DNA of 64,000 bases from Prunus persica (lineage: Eukaryota > Streptophyta > Magnoliopsida > Rosales > Rosaceae). Made by a program: the position numbers and the translations under genes. Shown here piece by piece: positions 60,150-64,000 of this stretch. The stretch lies in assembly GCF_000346465.2 (NCBI RefSeq), contig NC_034009.1, forward strand, positions 6,626,987 through 6,690,986. The letters run 5' to 3'. Under the pieces are notes generated by a model, which was not told where the DNA came from, made no database searches, and saw only the letters and a list, made by a program, of their open reading frames with translations. The first letter of the stretch is position 1; every line of letters starts with the position of its first letter.

Positions 60150-62577
60150 GTAAGGCATATATCCTATTAGAGGTAGAGGTCGAGGCTGAGGCTGAGGTAG
60201 AGGCAAAGGTAGAGCTATAAGTCAAGCTATACCACATGGTGAGAATGTTCCAGTTCCGGAGATTCATATTCGTGGTGTGGTACCACCTGAAGAAGGTGTG
60301 TACATTGACCCTGATATGGTAGAGTTATTAGAGGAATTTCTGCAGACTATAGTGCAGGAAGTGCCAGAATCGGAACATGTTACTCCACCAGTGAATGAGC
60401 AACTAGTCCCTATTCGACTTCTTATGTTGATTAGAGAACTTAGACGATTGGAAGCACAATCATTTGGTGGACATACAGATTTCATGAAAGCTGATCAATG
60501 AATTTATAATATGAAGAATTTATTTGAAATGATTGACCGCACAGAAGTGGGGAAGAGAAAGTTGGCTACTTTTCTCTTACAAAATGAGGCTTGTGTTTTG
60601 TGGGAATCTGTCAAGAGGGCTAATGATGTCACACTTATAGACTAGGACGGGTTTGAAATGCTCTTCAATGGTAAATATGTCCCTCATATTGTGAGGGAAT
60701 GATTGGAGATTGAATTCTTGGAACTAAAGCAAGGATCTATGACTATGAGATAGTATGAGGCAAGATTTTGTGAACTGTATCATTTTGCCCAACCCATTGG
60801 TGAGATATAAAGGGCTAGGAAGTTTGAGCATGGGTTAACTGATAATATCAAGAAATCAGTTGTTAATTTGTGCCACAAGACCATGACAGGTGTTGTGGGC
60901 TGTTCCACTTTTGTTGAGAAGAACAATCTGGACTATTAGAAGAGTTAAGAGGAAAAAAGAGATCATAAGGGTAAGGGAAAGTCACAAACACAGAGTAACA
61001 ATACCTCTTGTTCTTGGAAAATGTTTGGAAGAAACAAAGGATGAACAACCAAGATCCAAACAAAAGTGTAGTACCTACTTAACAGTTTAGGCCAGTGAAA
61101 TGCTACAGCTGTAATGAGGTTAGTCATACCTCTAGAATGTGTTATAAAATTAGGAATCCAGTTTGTTTCACATGTGGAAAGCCAATGCACTATGCTAATA
61201 TTTATACCTGGCTAAAAAAGGACAATAAACCAAGGCAACAACCTCAAGTTCATGCTAGAGTGTTAGTAGTAGGGTAAAGGAATGCATAAGTTAAAGGTAC
61301 ACCAACTCTCTTTAATAATCTTGTAAAAATGTTATTTGTAATTAGTATTTAGGTGAAGGGGGTAAATTAAAACTCCAATGGATAAATCTACGACAACAAC
61401 GATTAAATGTTCTTAGTAACAATATGACTAGTTATAGACCTATGAACAAACAAGAGATACACATATCCAAATCCCCTAATCAAACAGATCTGACAATGAT
61501 AATGATCGACTCAACCTAGTAGAAATATGACTAGACAATAAACTAGTTATAAACCTATAAACAACCAAACAGTTCCCAAATACAAGGTAAATCAATTAGC
61601 CAAAATTGGTATGAAGCTAAGCAACAGTATGACTACTCAACAACTAGTCATAGGCCAATGAACATGTAATATAGAACCTAGATTCACAACAGACCAGTTA
61701 TTAACACATGCAATCCTAGAAGAAATAAGCATGTCGGGATTAACTCATGTATCTCTTGATATGCCTTTACATGTTAAGTCACCACTAGGGGTTTTTGCCA
61801 AGCTTGATTTGGTGTGTAAGTCTTGTTCTTTGTTGATTGGAAATAAGGAGTTCTTTGCTAATTTGATTGTGCTTGCAAACAATACTTTTGATGTGATACT
61901 CGATGTTAATTGGTTACAACTCAATCATGTTGTGATTGATTTTTATGAGATGAAAGTATCATTTCATGTTCCACAACAACCAATCTTTCATTATAGATGC
62001 ATTAAGAATGATGTAGCAATGAGAGTCGGGTTCCTAGCTCTACTTGAGAGTGTGGAACATAGGTTCGTGATTCCGGAAGTCCCAAAGGTATGTGAATATG
62101 CAGATGTATTCCAGGAAATTCCGGAGTTACGTCCAAGGAGGGTAGTGGAGTTTGGTATTAATGTGATTCCAAGTACATCACCTATATCAAAGACACCATT
62201 TAGAATGGCACCAACTAAACTGAAAGAGTTGAAGATTCAAATTGAGAAATTAGTTAAGCAGGGTTTAGGGTGCACCTGTTTTGTTTGTCAAGAAGAAGGA
62301 TCATACACTTCGGTTAGGTGTGGATTATCAACAACTTAACAAGGTGGCAATTAAGAATAAGTATCCATTGCCAAGGATTGATAATTTGTTTGATCGACTT
62401 AAAGAGGCAACTGTGTTTTCTAAGATTGATTTGAGATTAGGTTATCACCAGTTGCAAGTGAAGGATGAGGATATCCCTAAGACAACATTTAGGACAAGGT
62501 ATGGGCATTATGAGTTTCTTATCATGCCCATTGGTTTAGCCAATGTACTTGCTGCTTTCATAGGTTTAACATTATGA
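60150..62577 (+). pseudogene. Degenerate Ty3/gypsy-type gag-pol, 3' truncated
   Basis: An old, broken retroelement. A short Gly/Arg-type repeat opens Gag (60165-60215); Gag-like sequence with several stop codons follows (60277-61060). At about 61098-61190 there is a CX2CX4HX4C zinc knuckle and a second one whose last Cys is changed. The stretch 61280-61725 shows no retroviral similarity. Protease-like (DVILDVNWL) and RT-linker sequence is at 61731-62270, a frame change follows near 62270, and the N-terminal half of the reverse transcriptase runs to 62577, where it stops abruptly. RNase H, integrase and the 3' LTR are absent, so the element cannot move by itself. Confidence 0.75.
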
Positions 62578-63173
62578 AAAGGAAAAAGGGGGATGTGAAG
62601 GATATGGTGAATGACATAGCGGCTTGGGTGGTGGGGTTGGTAGGGGCGGTATAGATAGGGAAGGAATTGAAAACCATAACGGCAAAAATGATCAAATTGA
62701 AACCAAATAGACCTTAATGATAAAGTAATAAACCACAAGAACCAAAATTGACTTTTTACCAAAAAATATAGACAAGAAAAACAAAGACGTGTTCCAACAA
62801 GCTCACACAACTTTTTAATGGGATAACTACGCATACTAGGATCAAAGGGAAAACTACCCCCTAATTATAAGGACTAAAATTCTAATTTGACTCTGACCAA
62901 ATTTTTTTCTTCTTCTAATTTGACCTTTTATTTATTTAATTTTTTATTTGTCATTCATTAAAAACAAATATTATTGTATTTTTATCCCACCACAATAATC
63001 AAAGAGATGCAAAAATATAAAAAACGGATACAAAATAGAAGAAAAAAACAAAAAAAAGGGTTAAGTGAGAGTCATTAGTCCATTAATCATCATCATATTA
63101 TCCAAAATCTGAAAACTGAAACAAAAGAAAAAACACAAAGAAAGCGAAAGAGAGAAGAAAAGGAAGAAAAAAA
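62578..63173. other. 5' flank of the FGGY kinase gene
   Basis: AT-rich sequence with a purine-rich leader (63110-63173, AAAGAGAGAAGAAAAGG-like) just before the ATG. No convincing TATA box. Confidence 0.5.
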
Positions 63174-64000
63174 ATGTCCGGTAAAAGAAGAGTCTGGTCA
63201 GATTCAGCACCGCTACTTGGCCAGCAACATTCACAGCAAAAATCTCAACATCAATATCAACCTCGTTCAGTCTCTCTCGAGATGACCACCTCTGCCGTCC
63301 CAGCCACCGCCCGCTCCGTCTTCCTCGGCATCGACGTCGGCACCGGCAGCGCCCGCGCAGGTCCCCTCTCTCCTCCTCTCTCCCTCCATTTTTATTTAAC
63401 GCAGAAAATAAGAAATTCGAATATATTTGTTGTTGGCAATGGCATATTTAATTGAAGTTATATCAGATAGGAAGAAGCTTTTGACAACTATAATTGTATC
63501 GATTTAGGGGCGAATTTTGCTTCGGCAGTAGTTGTTGGGTTGTGTGAAGTCCTGTAATCTAAATTGGTGATGGATGCAGGGCTGTTTGATGAAAATGGGA
63601 AGCTTCTGGGATCTTCGAGCAGCCCGATACAGATTTGGAAAGATGGTGATTGCGTTGAGGTAAGGCTTGAAAAGAGGTGAATTTGATCACTACATGGTAT
63701 ATTGGAAACTAAATAGACACACAGTGGTGATTTCGCTATAGCTAGTATATGTAGAGGGCATTGCAAGTGTCAGGGAAAGCGAAATGATTGCTTCTAACTT
63801 TTCTTTTCCTCCCCGAATTAGCAATCTTCTACAGATATTTGGCATGCGATAAGTGCAGCTGTGAAAGCAGCGTGCTCCCTCGCAGAAGTTTCCAAGGAAG
63901 AAGTGAAGGGTATGGGGTTTGCGGCTACTTGTTCGCTTGGTGGGTAACTTTCTCCTTATGTTTTAACATGATGTGCTAATGGGTATAATTGGTTGCTTAA
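63174..64000 (+). CDS. FGGY-family carbohydrate kinase, 5' part (runs off the window)
   Basis: ATP-dependent sugar kinase. Visible exons: 63174-63360 (187 nt), 63580-63659 (80), 63822-63939 (118); phases match, and a GTGGGT donor follows at 63940. The first exon carries an unusual N-terminal 45 residues (polar, Gln/His-rich, WSDSAPLLGQQ) and then the diagnostic phosphate-1 motif FLGIDVGTGSARAG. Exons 2 and 3 give the typical LFDENGKLLGSSSSPIQIW, then STDIWHAISAAVKAA and GMGFAATCSL. The pattern matches the eukaryotic FGGY branch (YDR109c-like, a putative D-ribulokinase) better than xylulokinase or glycerol kinase. About 85% of the protein, including the ATP-binding half, lies beyond the window. 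An internal ATG just before the kinase fold could be an alternative start. Confidence 0.82.

Overview
The window is nuclear DNA of a flowering plant. Spliced genes with GT-AG introns, TATA boxes about 90-115 bp before start codons, AT-rich spacers full of hAT, LINE, copia and Ty3 remnants, and many CT/GA microsatellites all say so. The protein repertoire (group D MAPKK, XTH22/TCH4-type XTHs, plant NAC, CBP60, fused BIO3-BIO1) is that of a eudicot. The overall look suggests a woody rosid such as Rosaceae, but that is only an impression. A run of 100 N (57999-58098) marks an assembly gap.

Layout. 108-1073 (+): intronless MKK9-like MAP kinase kinase. 2046-26804: a tandem family of five three-exon XTH genes, two on the minus strand (2046-3322, 6129-7375) and three on the plus strand (14711-16031, 17700-18893, 25267-26804), with a divergent four-exon NAC gene (9165-10461, minus) between the two groups. 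All five XTHs keep the catalytic ExDxE motif and a middle exon of exactly 194 nt. The third has lost its ancestral ATG (now GTG) and probably starts seven codons later. 26805-33636 holds no intact gene: an array of short GTATAGCCG/CGGCTATAC palindromes, a LINE endonuclease fragment and an internally deleted copia-type element. 33637-39150 (minus): an eight-exon CBP60 gene with a C-terminal calmodulin-binding tail. 43595-51272 (minus): a fourteen-exon fused BIO3-BIO1 biotin-biosynthesis gene (854 aa), including one GC-AG intron. 52320-62577: nested transposons, namely a decayed hAT gene with a MITE inserted at its last codons, a second hAT element bounded by a perfect 8-bp target duplication, and a degenerate 5' part of a Ty3-type retrotransposon. 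From 63174 (+): the first three exons of an FGGY carbohydrate kinase that runs off the end.

Functionally, the XTHs remodel wall xyloglucan. MKK9, NAC and CBP60 are signalling and transcription genes often linked to ethylene, stress and calcium responses. BIO3-BIO1 performs two consecutive mitochondrial biotin steps. I see no operon-like logic; the neighbourhood is ordinary plant synteny plus tandem duplication. Exon boundaries were placed by hand from splice consensus, reading-frame continuity and family conservation; every complete spliced gene sums to a whole number of codons. The least explained structure is the palindrome array at about 27010-28371.
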